Source of the DNA: Clostridium puniceum
GTDB lineage: Bacteria > Bacillota > Clostridia > Clostridiales > Clostridiaceae
Reading direction: 5' to 3'
Assembly: GCF_002006345.1 (NCBI RefSeq)
Contig: NZ_LZZM01000234.1
Span: forward strand, 1-64,000
DNA length: 64,000 bases
The notes beneath the pieces are model-generated. The model did no database searches. It had not been told where the DNA came from and saw only the letters and a program-made list of their open reading frames with translations. How positions within the stretch are numbered: position 1 is the stretch's first letter; each line of letters starts with the position of its first letter. The position numbers and the translations under genes were made by a program. Shown here in pieces: positions 23,539 to 31,397 of the stretch.

Positions 23539-23623
23539 CTTGTTATTATATTTTTAATTAAGTACTACATATTTTAATTATATTAGACTTTACTAGATAA
23601 TACTGTTAATATGTATGACTGTA

Positions 23624-23654
23624 AGTAAATGCAATTACAGTATAGCATTTACTT
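23624..23654. repeat. Hairpin downstream of the ACT-domain gene
   Basis: AAGTAAATGC and GCATTTACTT form a 10-bp inverted repeat about 90 bases after the stop codon. No strong T tract follows; possible weak terminator. Confidence 0.45.
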
Positions 23655-23710
23655 ATAATGATAATTTATTTTAAGCATATATAACTTATGTAATATTTAG
23701 TAAAGAAGGA

Positions 23711-23986
23711 ATGAAAAATAGGTAAAGATATTATATTAAAAACAGATGAGTATGTTTTTAGTTACAGAGCATCAAGAGTATTAATACATGATGGGAAAGT
23801 TCTGCTGCTTAGGCCACAAAATGACACAGCCTATACGAACAATTAGAAGATAAGTCGTTCAAATTAGAATTTTCATGGATTGATATTAAGGATATAGGCA
23901 CTATAGAACTATATCCTATTGAAGCAAAGAAATATCTTGCTGAAGGATCAAATCAAGTAGAGCATTTTGTGTATAAAGAATATTAA
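23711..23986 (+). pseudogene. NUDIX hydrolase gene with the catalytic box deleted
   Basis: An AGAAGGA site and ATG at 23711 lead into a frame broken after four codons. The shifted frame then reads DIILKTDEYVFSYRASRVLI and HDGKVLLLRPQNDTAY, the start of a NUDIX hydrolase. It jumps straight to QLEDKSFKLEFSWIDI and the family's C-terminal end EHFVYKEY before TAA at 23984. The NUDIX box (GX5EX7REUXEEXGU) that should lie between is missing. It is therefore a deleted pseudogene. Confidence 0.75.
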
Positions 23987-24037
23987 AAATGTAAGTTATA
24001 AACCTTATTGGTAATCTTTTCTTGATTTATTTATTAG

Positions 24038-24068
24038 CAGGTAGTTCAATTGAACTACCTGTTTTATT
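24038..24068 (+). terminator. Intrinsic terminator
   Basis: CAGGTAGTTC and GAACTACCTG form a perfect 24-base palindrome (24038-24061), followed by TTTTATT. It ends the NUDIX-relic transcription unit. Confidence 0.8.
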
Positions 24069-24102
24069 ATATTAATATACCTAATCATTAAAGTTTTGAA
24101 TT

Positions 24103-24298
24103 GTGAAATGATTTTAATTGCACTTCGTGCTTTTTTCTATGGTGAATTGTTCCTGGCTGCACTTACGCACCTTTTTTTAGGTGAATTGTTCCTGGTTGTG
24201 CTTATCCACCTTTTTTTAAGATGGAATGATCTTGGTTGCACTTCGCGCTTTTTTCTATGGTGGAATGATCTTGGTTGCGCTTCGCGCTTTTTTCTATG
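24103..24298. repeat. Array of five 39-bp terminator-like tandem repeats at the spoIID 3' end
   Basis: Units begin at 24103, 24142, 24181, about 24221 and 24260, a period of 39 bases. On the plus strand each unit reads GTGRAATGRTC, then a small hairpin, then a run of six or seven T residues. Hairpin arms differ between units but several keep pairing (GCAC/GTGC, GTG/CAC, GCGC/GCGC). Two unit subtypes alternate. The last unit reaches the spoIID gene and provides its TAG stop codon (minus strand CACCATAGAAAAAAGCGC). A related array of the same period and subtypes lies at 40617-40772. Confidence 0.85.
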
Positions 24299-25364
24299 GT
24301 GTATATTTTATTTCTTGAATTTCTACGCCATTATAATAGTGTTTTAAAATTTCATCGTATTTCGAACCACTTTTGCCCATAGCATTTGCTCCCCATTGAC
24401 TCATTCCAACACCATGACCATAACCTATACAATTTATTTTTACTATATTGTCTCTAAATTCAAACTTAAAATTTGTTGAATTTAAATTAAATAATGTTCT
24501 AAAATCTGTTCCTTTTATAACTTCTCGTCCTATTTTAATTTCTTTTACACTTCCTGCCTCAGTATAGCTTTCTACTTTAATTGCTGATGATAAATTACCT
24601 TTTTTCAAATTAGCATTTTCATATTTTGAATTAATCTTATTTATAAATTCACTTATTGGAACTTCTAAGGTTGTTTTATATTTAGGTGCAATTTCTTCTC
24701 CTTTACTTTCTTCTGATTTTAAATATGGAACATCAACTGAAAATACATCTTTTGCATCTTCTGTTTTTCCAGAACTTATTGCGAAAAATTGCGGATATTC
24801 TAATGCTGATTCTTCATAAGTAAGTATCTGTCCCTTTGTATCTAAAACAGCTTTCTGTATTTTGTTCCAATTGCTTTCTGCTTCACTTTTACTCCATTTG
24901 CTCATTCTTTCTGCTTTACTCATATAAACTTGACAATTAGTTGTGTCACAAATTTCGCCATTCTTATTTTTAGCATCTTTACATGGATTTTTCCTTCTAT
25001 TCATATAAAATGTTCTTGCTGCCACTGCTTGGGCTTTTAAAGCTTCTTCATTAAAATTTGCAGGAACTTCACTTGCCACTACTCCCATAATATAGTCTTC
25101 TAAATCCATTTCCTCTATGGTATCATCTTTTTTATGATATAGCCTAACTTTGCCACTAGCAGGAAATGTTATTTCTGAACTCTTTATTATATTATCATTA
25201 CTTAAATTAAACACATTAATGCTCTCTTTGCCTGACCCTAAGAAAATCACTGGTAATACTATTAATATAGCAAAAATAATTAAAGTCATGATAGTTATTG
25301 TTTTTATATTTGTACTTAATCTTTTTAATTTTATATTTAAGCCTTTTAGAATAATTGTCTTCAT
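24294..25364 (-). CDS. spoIID: Stage II sporulation protein D (lytic transglycosylase)
   Basis: This 356-residue membrane-anchored peptidoglycan-degrading enzyme drives engulfment together with SpoIIP and SpoIIM. There is one membrane helix (about 22-44). The SpoIID/LytB domain follows with the family motifs: SEVPANFNEEALKAQAVAAR (about 94-113), a putative catalytic glutamate in SEVP, the cysteine pair (CKDAKNKNGEICDTTNC) and the C-terminal GYGHGVGMSQWGANAMG. AGGAGG lies before the ATG. It is downstream of murA in the order known from B. subtilis. Its last codons and stop codon merge with a tandem repeat array, giving the C-terminus KYTP. Confidence 0.95.
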   Translation of the reverse strand: MKTIILKGLNIKLKRLSTNIKTITIMTLIIFAILIVLPVIFLGSGKESINVFNLSNDNIIKSSEITFPASGKVRLYHKKDDTIEEMDLEDYIMGVVASEVPANFNEEALKAQAVAARTFYMNRRKNPCKDAKNKNGEICDTTNCQVYMSKAERMSKWSKSEAESNWNKIQKAVLDTKGQILTYEESALEYPQFFAISSGKTEDAKDVFSVDVPYLKSEESKGEEIAPKYKTTLEVPISEFINKINSKYENANLKKGNLSSAIKVESYTEAGSVKEIKIGREVIKGTDFRTLFNLNSTNFKFEFRDNIVKINCIGYGHGVGMSQWGANAMGKSGSKYDEILKHYYNGVEIQEIKYTP

Positions 25365-25461
25365 TAACTTTTCCTCCTAAAACATGCACTCTAAAGTATA
25401 TGTTTTAATTTTCTTATTATGATAATTATGTCACCCTCTTAGAATTATAATTTCTTAAAGT

Positions 25462-25483
25462 AAAAAAATCTGCTTCGCAGACT
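25462..25483 (-). terminator. Intrinsic terminator, minus strand
   Basis: TCTGC-GAA-GCAGA with seven T residues on the minus strand (25481-25462). It stands between murA and spoIID, so spoIID needs its own promoter downstream of it. Confidence 0.75.
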
Positions 25484-25761
25484 ATGTTGTTCTGTGTTAA
25501 CATTTCATTCATATTTAAATTACCTTTACTAACCTTGTATTTACAATTCTTTCAAAAGTTATCCACATATTTGACTTGATTATAATTTCCTCGTATTTGA
25601 AAATACGAGATCAGTTATACAAAAAAATAAAAAAATGATTGTCACACTCTAATTATCAATTGTTAATTTCAATTTCTCTAGCAGAAACCTTTATTTGATT
25701 TTCTCCACCACTACAATTGTATAAGCCTTTCATATTAAAATTTCTAAATTTCCATGTAAAT

Positions 25762-25823
25762 AAACGCTTCAAAGCTAAATTATTAATTAAAACTTTAATT
25801 AATAACTTAGCTTTGAAACGTTT
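25762..25823 (-). terminator. Long hairpin terminator after murA
   Basis: AAACGCTTCAAAGCTAA.. and ..TTAGCTTTGAAACGTTT form a stem of almost 30 base pairs with a few mismatches, directly after the murA stop codon, with GTTTATTT at the 3' side on the minus strand. Confidence 0.75.
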
Positions 25824-25827
25824 ATCT

Positions 25828-27090
25828 CTATATATCTATTCTATAAATTTCTGCTCCGAGATTTCTAAATTTCTCTTCAATATTAACATATCCTCTATCA
25901 ATATGATAAATATCACCTATTTCTGTCTCGCCTTCTGACACTAATCCACTTAGTATCATGGCAGCACCTGCCCTTAAATCTGTTGCTTTGACCTGACAGC
26001 CTGTAAATTTAGGTATACCTTCAATTATAGCAATCCTTCCGTCAATTTTTATATTGGCTCCCATTCTATTAAGTTCAGCAACATGCATAAATCTATTTTC
26101 AAAAACTGTTTCTGTAATAACGCTGACTCCTTCAACTGTGGATAATAAACTCATCATTTGAGCCTGCATATCCGTTGGAAATCCTGGATATGGAAGTGTC
26201 TTTATATCTAATGGTTTTTTAGGGCCTCTTCCATCTACTATTACAGAATCATTTTTGTAATCACTGAAGATAACTCCACATTCTTTCAACTTCTCTATTA
26301 CAGGTCTTAAATGTTCCTCATTAGCCCCGTTAATCTTTATTTTACTATTTGTAATAGCAGCTGCAATCATAAAGGTTCCAGCTTCTATCCTATCATATAT
26401 AGGCGTATAGGTTATTCCCTTTAGAGATTGCACTCCATCTATCGTTATCTTTCCAAGACCTGCACCTTTTATCTTCGCACCCATCTTATTTAAAAATCTT
26501 GCCAAATCCCAAATTTCTGGCTCTTCTGCTGCATTTTCTATTATTGTTGTACCTTCTGCAAAAACTGATGCCATCATAATGTTTTCAGTTGCACCAACAG
26601 ATGGGAAATCTAAGTATATTCTATTTCCAATGATTTTTTTTGCTATAACCTCTACAAAACCATGACCCATTATAACCTCTGCACCAAGTAACTTAAATCC
26701 CTTTAAATGTAGATCTATTGGCCTGCTACCTATATTACACCCACCTGGTAATGATAGTTTACAATAACCAAACCTTGCAAGCATAGGCCCCATAATTAGA
26801 AATGATGCCCTCATTTTTCTCATAAGTTCTGCATTAGCATCCATTTCTACTATATTTTTCGCATTTATGGTCAATCTATTATTAACATTAGAAATGTCTA
26901 CGTCACAATTTAATCCACTTAATAATTTACATATAACTTCTACATCTTCTAATTTAGGCGTGTTTTCTATGACTACAGGCTCTGAACACAATATAGTTGC
27001 TGCAATTATCGGTAAAATTGAATTTTTTGCTGAACTTATATCAACTTCACCCTTAAGTTCTTTTACCCCTTTAACCACTATTTTCTCCAT
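25828..27090 (-). CDS. murA: UDP-N-acetylglucosamine 1-carboxyvinyltransferase
   Basis: This 420-residue cytoplasmic enzyme transfers enolpyruvate from PEP to UDP-GlcNAc, the first committed step of peptidoglycan synthesis and the fosfomycin target. The catalytic loop GGCNIGSRPIDLHLKG (about 112-127) keeps the reactive cysteine. Other family marks are SSAKNSILPIIAA (with the conserved KN pair) and the C-terminal DLRAGAAMILSGL. I start at the ATG at 27090, five bases after GGAGG; a GTG four codons earlier lies across that site. It lies between ywmB and spoIID, as murAA does in B. subtilis. Confidence 0.95.
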   Translation of the reverse strand: MEKIVVKGVKELKGEVDISSAKNSILPIIAATILCSEPVVIENTPKLEDVEVICKLLSGLNCDVDISNVNNRLTINAKNIVEMDANAELMRKMRASFLIMGPMLARFGYCKLSLPGGCNIGSRPIDLHLKGFKLLGAEVIMGHGFVEVIAKKIIGNRIYLDFPSVGATENIMMASVFAEGTTIIENAAEEPEIWDLARFLNKMGAKIKGAGLGKITIDGVQSLKGITYTPIYDRIEAGTFMIAAAITNSKIKINGANEEHLRPVIEKLKECGVIFSDYKNDSVIVDGRGPKKPLDIKTLPYPGFPTDMQAQMMSLLSTVEGVSVITETVFENRFMHVAELNRMGANIKIDGRIAIIEGIPKFTGCQVKATDLRAGAAMILSGLVSEGETEIGDIYHIDRGYVNIEEKFRNLGAEIYRIDI

Positions 27091-27198
27091 ATTATCCTCC
27101 ACATTGAATTGTTAAGCATCATAAAATAATTGCTCAAAGATACAATACATATTTTTTATTTAACAAAGAAGTGAATTTTACTCATCATAGCAAGCATA

Positions 27199-27297
27199 AT
27201 ATATATGTTGCAATTAAGTTTATACAGTAAAGTTAATTCCATAGGCTGATACTAATATAGCTTTATTGTAAAATCATTATTGCAACATGTATATAAT
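27199..27297. mobile_element. MITE-like palindromic element, copy 1
   Basis: Ends ATATATGTTGCAATTA and its near complement (ATTGCAACATGTATAT) bracket about 98 bases. The inside is nearly the same as the copy at 58366-58465 read in the opposite direction (shared AAGTTTATACA, AGTAAAGTTA and TTGTAAAATCATTATTGCAA). It carries no coding sequence. Confidence 0.75.
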
Positions 27298-27328
27298 GGC
27301 AATAAACAAATATTATTAAATTTTTCTG

Positions 27329-27979
27329 CTAGTACAGTTCAAATATAGTTGGCATACCAATTATTACATTTGACCCTGTATTATACTTAATAAGTGCAAA
27401 ATTAATTTTATCTCCATTACTTAAATTCCCTGTTCCTGAATAACCATTACTAATTTCTAATAAACTTGCCTTTTGTACCTTATTTTTATTTAATAATTTG
27501 TTTATAGAATAATTGCTATCTTCTTTGGCTCTTTTTCCTTTATAATAAAAAAAATATTGTTTATCTTCAGATTTTTCATCTTCTATTTTTTGCAGCATAT
27601 TTTTTAAATCTAACGTGCTATACCTTACATCTTTATTAATTAATTTAATTTCCACATAATTATATTTATCTTCATCCCATGTTTTTATGTCAATATGAAA
27701 ATTATCATTTAAGAATTGAAATTGATTTTCATTAATTTCTGTGTAATCACCATTTATATTGCTATTTAACTGCTTTTTTATCCTAAAAATTTCTTTTTCT
27801 ATATTCTCTCTTGTTTTATATTGCAGCTTTACTCCATTTTCCTCAAATTCACTCACAGTTTTTATATTATTTTCTAAAATATCAAATGAATTTCTATCAC
27901 CATGAGTAACATTAGAAACAGCTCCTAGATTAAAAAAAGATAACAATACGAAAATTGCTATGCTTACTTTTATATTCAT
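27329..27979 (-). CDS. ywmB: YwmB-family protein
   Basis: This 216-residue, probably exported protein has an N-terminal hydrophobic segment (about 4-21). It belongs to the YwmB family, named for a fold similar to TATA-box-binding protein, with no known activity. The identification rests on length, the signal sequence, the two alternating alpha/beta halves and position directly upstream of murA, as in B. subtilis. AAGGGGG lies before the ATG. A 240-base gap with a MITE-like element separates it from murA, so co-transcription is uncertain. Confidence 0.75.
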   Translation of the reverse strand: MNIKVSIAIFVLLSFFNLGAVSNVTHGDRNSFDILENNIKTVSEFEENGVKLQYKTRENIEKEIFRIKKQLNSNINGDYTEINENQFQFLNDNFHIDIKTWDEDKYNYVEIKLINKDVRYSTLDLKNMLQKIEDEKSEDKQYFFYYKGKRAKEDSNYSINKLLNKNKVQKASLLEISNGYSGTGNLSNGDKINFALIKYNTGSNVIIGMPTIFELY

Positions 27980-28620
27980 AGTAATCCCCCTTAATTTAGC
28001 CTTATACCTTATCCTTTTTTAATTATGACCATCTCTGTTATCTTTTATTCTCTTTTAAATTAGATATGTGAATTTTATTAATAGTTACATTAGTGACTTT
28101 TTAGTGACTCTTTTGAGATTTTTCTTACATCCTATAGCATAAAATAAGCAAAGAAAATATTTATTATTAAATTTAGGAACGTTCCTTATATGAGCTATAT
28201 ATATATAGTATAATTTTATTAGAATTTTGTGATAGCTTGTCAGCATATAGTTGAATGTATGTAATATAAATTGACACTTAATGTTCTTTATTGGTATTCT
28301 GTGTACAATGCACTCTTAAGATTAATTCTCTAGATGTATATTTCTATAATATAAATTAAGCCATTAATTTTTCTCCCTTAATTTACAACTGATGCTTTAA
28401 TAGGTACAAATTATAATAAAAGTCATATTTTCAGCCACCTCATGATTTTTCACTTTTAATTTGTCAGTTTTAAAACAATCTATAGTTAAAAAGTTGTCCA
28501 CCTTAGAAAATAAAATATCCCTAAATTTCATGTTTTTATACACAATAAAAAGCATCTGTCCAAAGCCATATTTAATTAGCCTTCCACACTTCAAAATTCC
28601 ATAATTTCGCATACAAAAAT
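27980..28620. other. Non-coding interval between ywmB and the atp operon end
   Basis: No convincing gene is present. On the plus strand TTGACA (28271-28276) and TATTCT (28295-28300), 18 bases apart, form a possible promoter with no gene after it; the next terminator on that strand is at 28621-28667. A 71-codon minus-strand frame at 28397-28612 has no ribosome binding site. Confidence 0.45.
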
Positions 28621-28667
28621 AAAGCGTACCTCTTTACATAGTTTTTCTATATAAAGAGGTACGCTTT
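28621..28667. terminator. Terminator of the atp operon
   Basis: AAAGCGTACCTCTTTA (28621-28636) and its exact complement (28652-28667) form a perfect 16-bp stem ten bases after the atpC stop codon, usable from both sides. Confidence 0.9.
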
Positions 28668-28676
28668 AAATTATAT

Positions 28677-29084
28677 TTATCTGCTAGATTTTTTTAATCT
28701 TAATCTTTGTGTGGCTCTAAATAATGCTGATTCTGCTCTATCTTTATTATACTTATCAGCTTCTTCAAGCCTTTTCTTTGCCCTTTGCATTGCTTCATTT
28801 GCTCTTTCTACATCAATGTCATCTTCAAATTCAGCTGCATCGCTGCAGATTGTCATTGTGTTTTTACTAATATGAACAATTGATGTTGAAATAAACAATT
28901 CCTCTTCAGCGCCTTTAGCGTCTTTAAACCTTGCAATACAAGGAACAGTACTTGCTATCATGTTTTCATGGTTTGCTAATACTTCAAAGTCTCCATCAGC
29001 ATTTTTTAAAAATACTTTTTCAACTTCTCCATTGTAAACCTCATGACTTGGTGTAGTAACTGTTAGTAAAAAGGTATTAGCCAT
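28677..29084 (-). CDS. atpC: ATP synthase epsilon subunit
   Basis: This 135-residue subunit of the F1 central stalk couples rotation to catalysis and inhibits ATP hydrolysis. It has an N-terminal beta sandwich (about 1-85, with GDFEVLANHENMIASTVPC) and a C-terminal helical hairpin (RANEAMQRAKKRLEEA). AAGGGGA lies before the ATG. It is the last gene of the nine-gene operon, 15 bases after atpD. Confidence 0.96.
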   Translation of the reverse strand: MANTFLLTVTTPSHEVYNGEVEKVFLKNADGDFEVLANHENMIASTVPCIARFKDAKGAEEELFISTSIVHISKNTMTICSDAAEFEDDIDVERANEAMQRAKKRLEEADKYNKDRAESALFRATQRLRLKKSSR

Positions 29085-29099
29085 TATTGCTCATCCCCT

Positions 29100-30491
29100 T
29101 TATCCTAAAGTTTTTGCTTTTGCTATAACATCATCTATAGTTCCTGCAAATAAGAATGCTGATTCTGGTAAATCATCATATTTACCTTCAAGAATTTCTT
29201 TAAATCCTCTTATTGTTTCTTTTACTGTAACATATTTTCCTTGCATTCCAGTAAATTGTTCAGCAACTGTAAATGATTGAGATAAGAATCTTTGAATTCT
29301 TCTTGCTCTAGCTACGACAGCCTTATCTTCATCTGATAATTCGTCTACACCTAAGATAGCTATAATATCTTGTAATTCCTTATATTTTTCAAGAACATGC
29401 TTAACATCTGATGCTACTTTATAATGTTCTTCACCAACTATTCTTGGATCTAATATTCTAGATGTAGATTCTAATGGGTCTACTGCAGGATATATACCAA
29501 GTTCAGCTATACTTCTAGATAAAACTGTTGTTGCATCTAGATGTGAGAACGTTGTTGCTGGTGCTGGATCTGTTAAGTCATCGGCAGGAACATATACTGC
29601 TTGAACTGATGTTATAGATCCATTAACTGTTGATGTAATTCTTTCTTGAAGAGCTCCCATTTCAGTTGCAAGTGTTGGTTGGTATCCAACAGCTGATGGT
29701 GTTCTTCCAAGTAAAGCTGAAACTTCAGAACCTGCTTGAGTATATCTGAATATGTTATCTATAAATAATAACACGTCTTGACCTTTATCTCTAAAGTACT
29801 CTGCCATAGTAAGTCCTGTTAATGCAACTCTCATTCTAGCACCTGGTGGCTCATTCATTTGACCAAATACCAAAGCAGTTTTACTAATAACTCCTGAATC
29901 CATCATTTCGTGATATAGGTCGTTACCTTCTCTTGATCTTTCACCAACTCCGGTAAATACTGATAATCCACCATGTTCCTTAGCTATGTTATTTATTAAT
30001 TCTTGGATTAAAACTGTTTTACCAACTCCAGCTCCTCCAAATAGACCTATCTTACCACCTTTTTGATATGGTGCAAGTAAATCTACAACCTTAATTCCTG
30101 TTTCAAACATTTCTGGTTCAACGGCTTGATCTTTGAAGCTAGGAGCTGGTCTATGAATTGGATATTGTTGTTTTATATCAACCTCTCCACAATTATCAAT
30201 AGGTTCTCCTAAAACATTAAATAATCTTCCTAATACTTCTTCCCCTACTGGAACAGAAATAGCATTCCCTGTATCAACAGCTTCCATTCCTCTTTTTAAT
30301 CCTTCTGTAGCTGACATGGCAATTGTTCTAACTATATCATCACCAACGTGTTGTTCAACTTCAGCTACTAATTGATGCTCTCCCATATTAATATTAATTG
30401 CATTATATAAATTTGGAAGAGAATCTGAATCAAATTTTATATCTATTACCGGTCCAATTACTTGAACTACTTTTCCTATCTTTCCAGGCAT
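29100..30491 (-). CDS. atpD: ATP synthase beta subunit
   Basis: This 463-residue catalytic subunit of F1 has a P-loop GGAGVGKT (about 154-161), the catalytic GERSREGNDLY glutamate region, a Walker B segment (DVLLFIDNIFRYTQAG) and the DELSDEDK segment typical of the C-terminal domain. Length is normal. It lies between atpG and atpC with short spacers and AGGAGG before the ATG. Confidence 0.98.
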   Translation of the reverse strand: MPGKIGKVVQVIGPVIDIKFDSDSLPNLYNAININMGEHQLVAEVEQHVGDDIVRTIAMSATEGLKRGMEAVDTGNAISVPVGEEVLGRLFNVLGEPIDNCGEVDIKQQYPIHRPAPSFKDQAVEPEMFETGIKVVDLLAPYQKGGKIGLFGGAGVGKTVLIQELINNIAKEHGGLSVFTGVGERSREGNDLYHEMMDSGVISKTALVFGQMNEPPGARMRVALTGLTMAEYFRDKGQDVLLFIDNIFRYTQAGSEVSALLGRTPSAVGYQPTLATEMGALQERITSTVNGSITSVQAVYVPADDLTDPAPATTFSHLDATTVLSRSIAELGIYPAVDPLESTSRILDPRIVGEEHYKVASDVKHVLEKYKELQDIIAILGVDELSDEDKAVVARARRIQRFLSQSFTVAEQFTGMQGKYVTVKETIRGFKEILEGKYDDLPESAFLFAGTIDDVIAKAKTLG

Positions 30492-30505
30492 AAGATACCT
30501 CCTTA

Positions 30506-31357
30506 CTAATTTTGAGCTGCTGCTCCTCCAACAATTTCATTTATTTCTTGCGTAATAGCACCTTGTCTAATTCTATTAAACATAAGTTTTAAATCAGATA
30601 ATAAATCTTCTGCATTCTTAGTAGCTCCATCCATAGCTGTCATTCTAGAACTTTGTTCACTACATTTAGAACTTAATAAAATGCCTCTGATTTTTCCTTT
30701 TAGATAGATATTAAGAGCATTTTCTAATACCAATTCTAAATTCGGCTCAACATGACTTTTGTTTACTTTACCTTCAAGCTTTTGTATAGGTAAAATTTTA
30801 TCTACTTTTGGCACTTGTTTAACTGGTGATATAAAGTTAGAATACACAATATTAACTTCAGAAACTTCTCCATTTAAATACATTTCAAGAGCTTTATCAA
30901 AGATAACCTTTGCTTCTCTAACTGTTGGTAAATCTGAAATTTCAACATATTCTCCTACAGTTTGAAGTTTAGTTCTCTTAATGTAACTAAGTCCTTTGTT
31001 TCCAACTACGATAATTTTGGCAGTATCTTTATTTTTCCCAATTAAAGAATCTAAGTAAGCTACTACATTAGCATTGAATCCACCACATAGTCCTGAATCA
31101 GATGTCATTACTACATACAATTTATTTTCACTTTTATTTCCGTCAAAATAAATGTTAGCACCTTCTTCTGAAGCAGTTGTTGCAAGATTTCTTACGATTG
31201 GTTCAGTTAATTCAATAAACTTATTATTTACTAATAACTCTTTTCTAGATTTTCTAAGCTTTGAAGTGGCAACAAGCCCCATGGCATTTGTAATTTTTTT
31301 TGTATTTTCTACTGACTTAATTCTCTTCTTTATATCAAGAAGTCCAGCTGCACCCAT
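30506..31357 (-). CDS. atpG: ATP synthase gamma subunit
   Basis: This 283-residue rotor shaft of F1 has the conserved N-terminal helix (DIKKRIKSVENTKKITNAM) and C-terminal helix (SRMTAMDGATKNAEDL, then QEINEIVGGA), which form the coiled coil inside the alpha/beta ring. I start at the ATG at 31357, eight bases after AGGAGG; a GTG three codons earlier lies inside that spacing. Confidence 0.97.
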   Translation of the reverse strand: MGAAGLLDIKKRIKSVENTKKITNAMGLVATSKLRKSRKELLVNNKFIELTEPIVRNLATTASEEGANIYFDGNKSENKLYVVMTSDSGLCGGFNANVVAYLDSLIGKNKDTAKIIVVGNKGLSYIKRTKLQTVGEYVEISDLPTVREAKVIFDKALEMYLNGEVSEVNIVYSNFISPVKQVPKVDKILPIQKLEGKVNKSHVEPNLELVLENALNIYLKGKIRGILLSSKCSEQSSRMTAMDGATKNAEDLLSDLKLMFNRIRQGAITQEINEIVGGAAAQN

Positions 31358-31397
31358 GATTTCCACCTCCTAAAGAAGGGCATAGCCTAAATTTAAG

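Noticed and set aside
24103..24298. CRISPR array
   Set aside because: Units follow each other without unique spacers and no cas genes are present.
24096..24347. 83-codon plus-strand frame over the repeat array
   Set aside because: It is produced by the 39-base period (a multiple of three) and has no ribosome binding site; the repeated hairpin-T pattern explains the sequence better.
28397..28612. 71-codon minus-strand frame before the atp terminator
   Set aside because: No ribosome binding site, and the start lies next to the terminator hairpin; no family resemblance.
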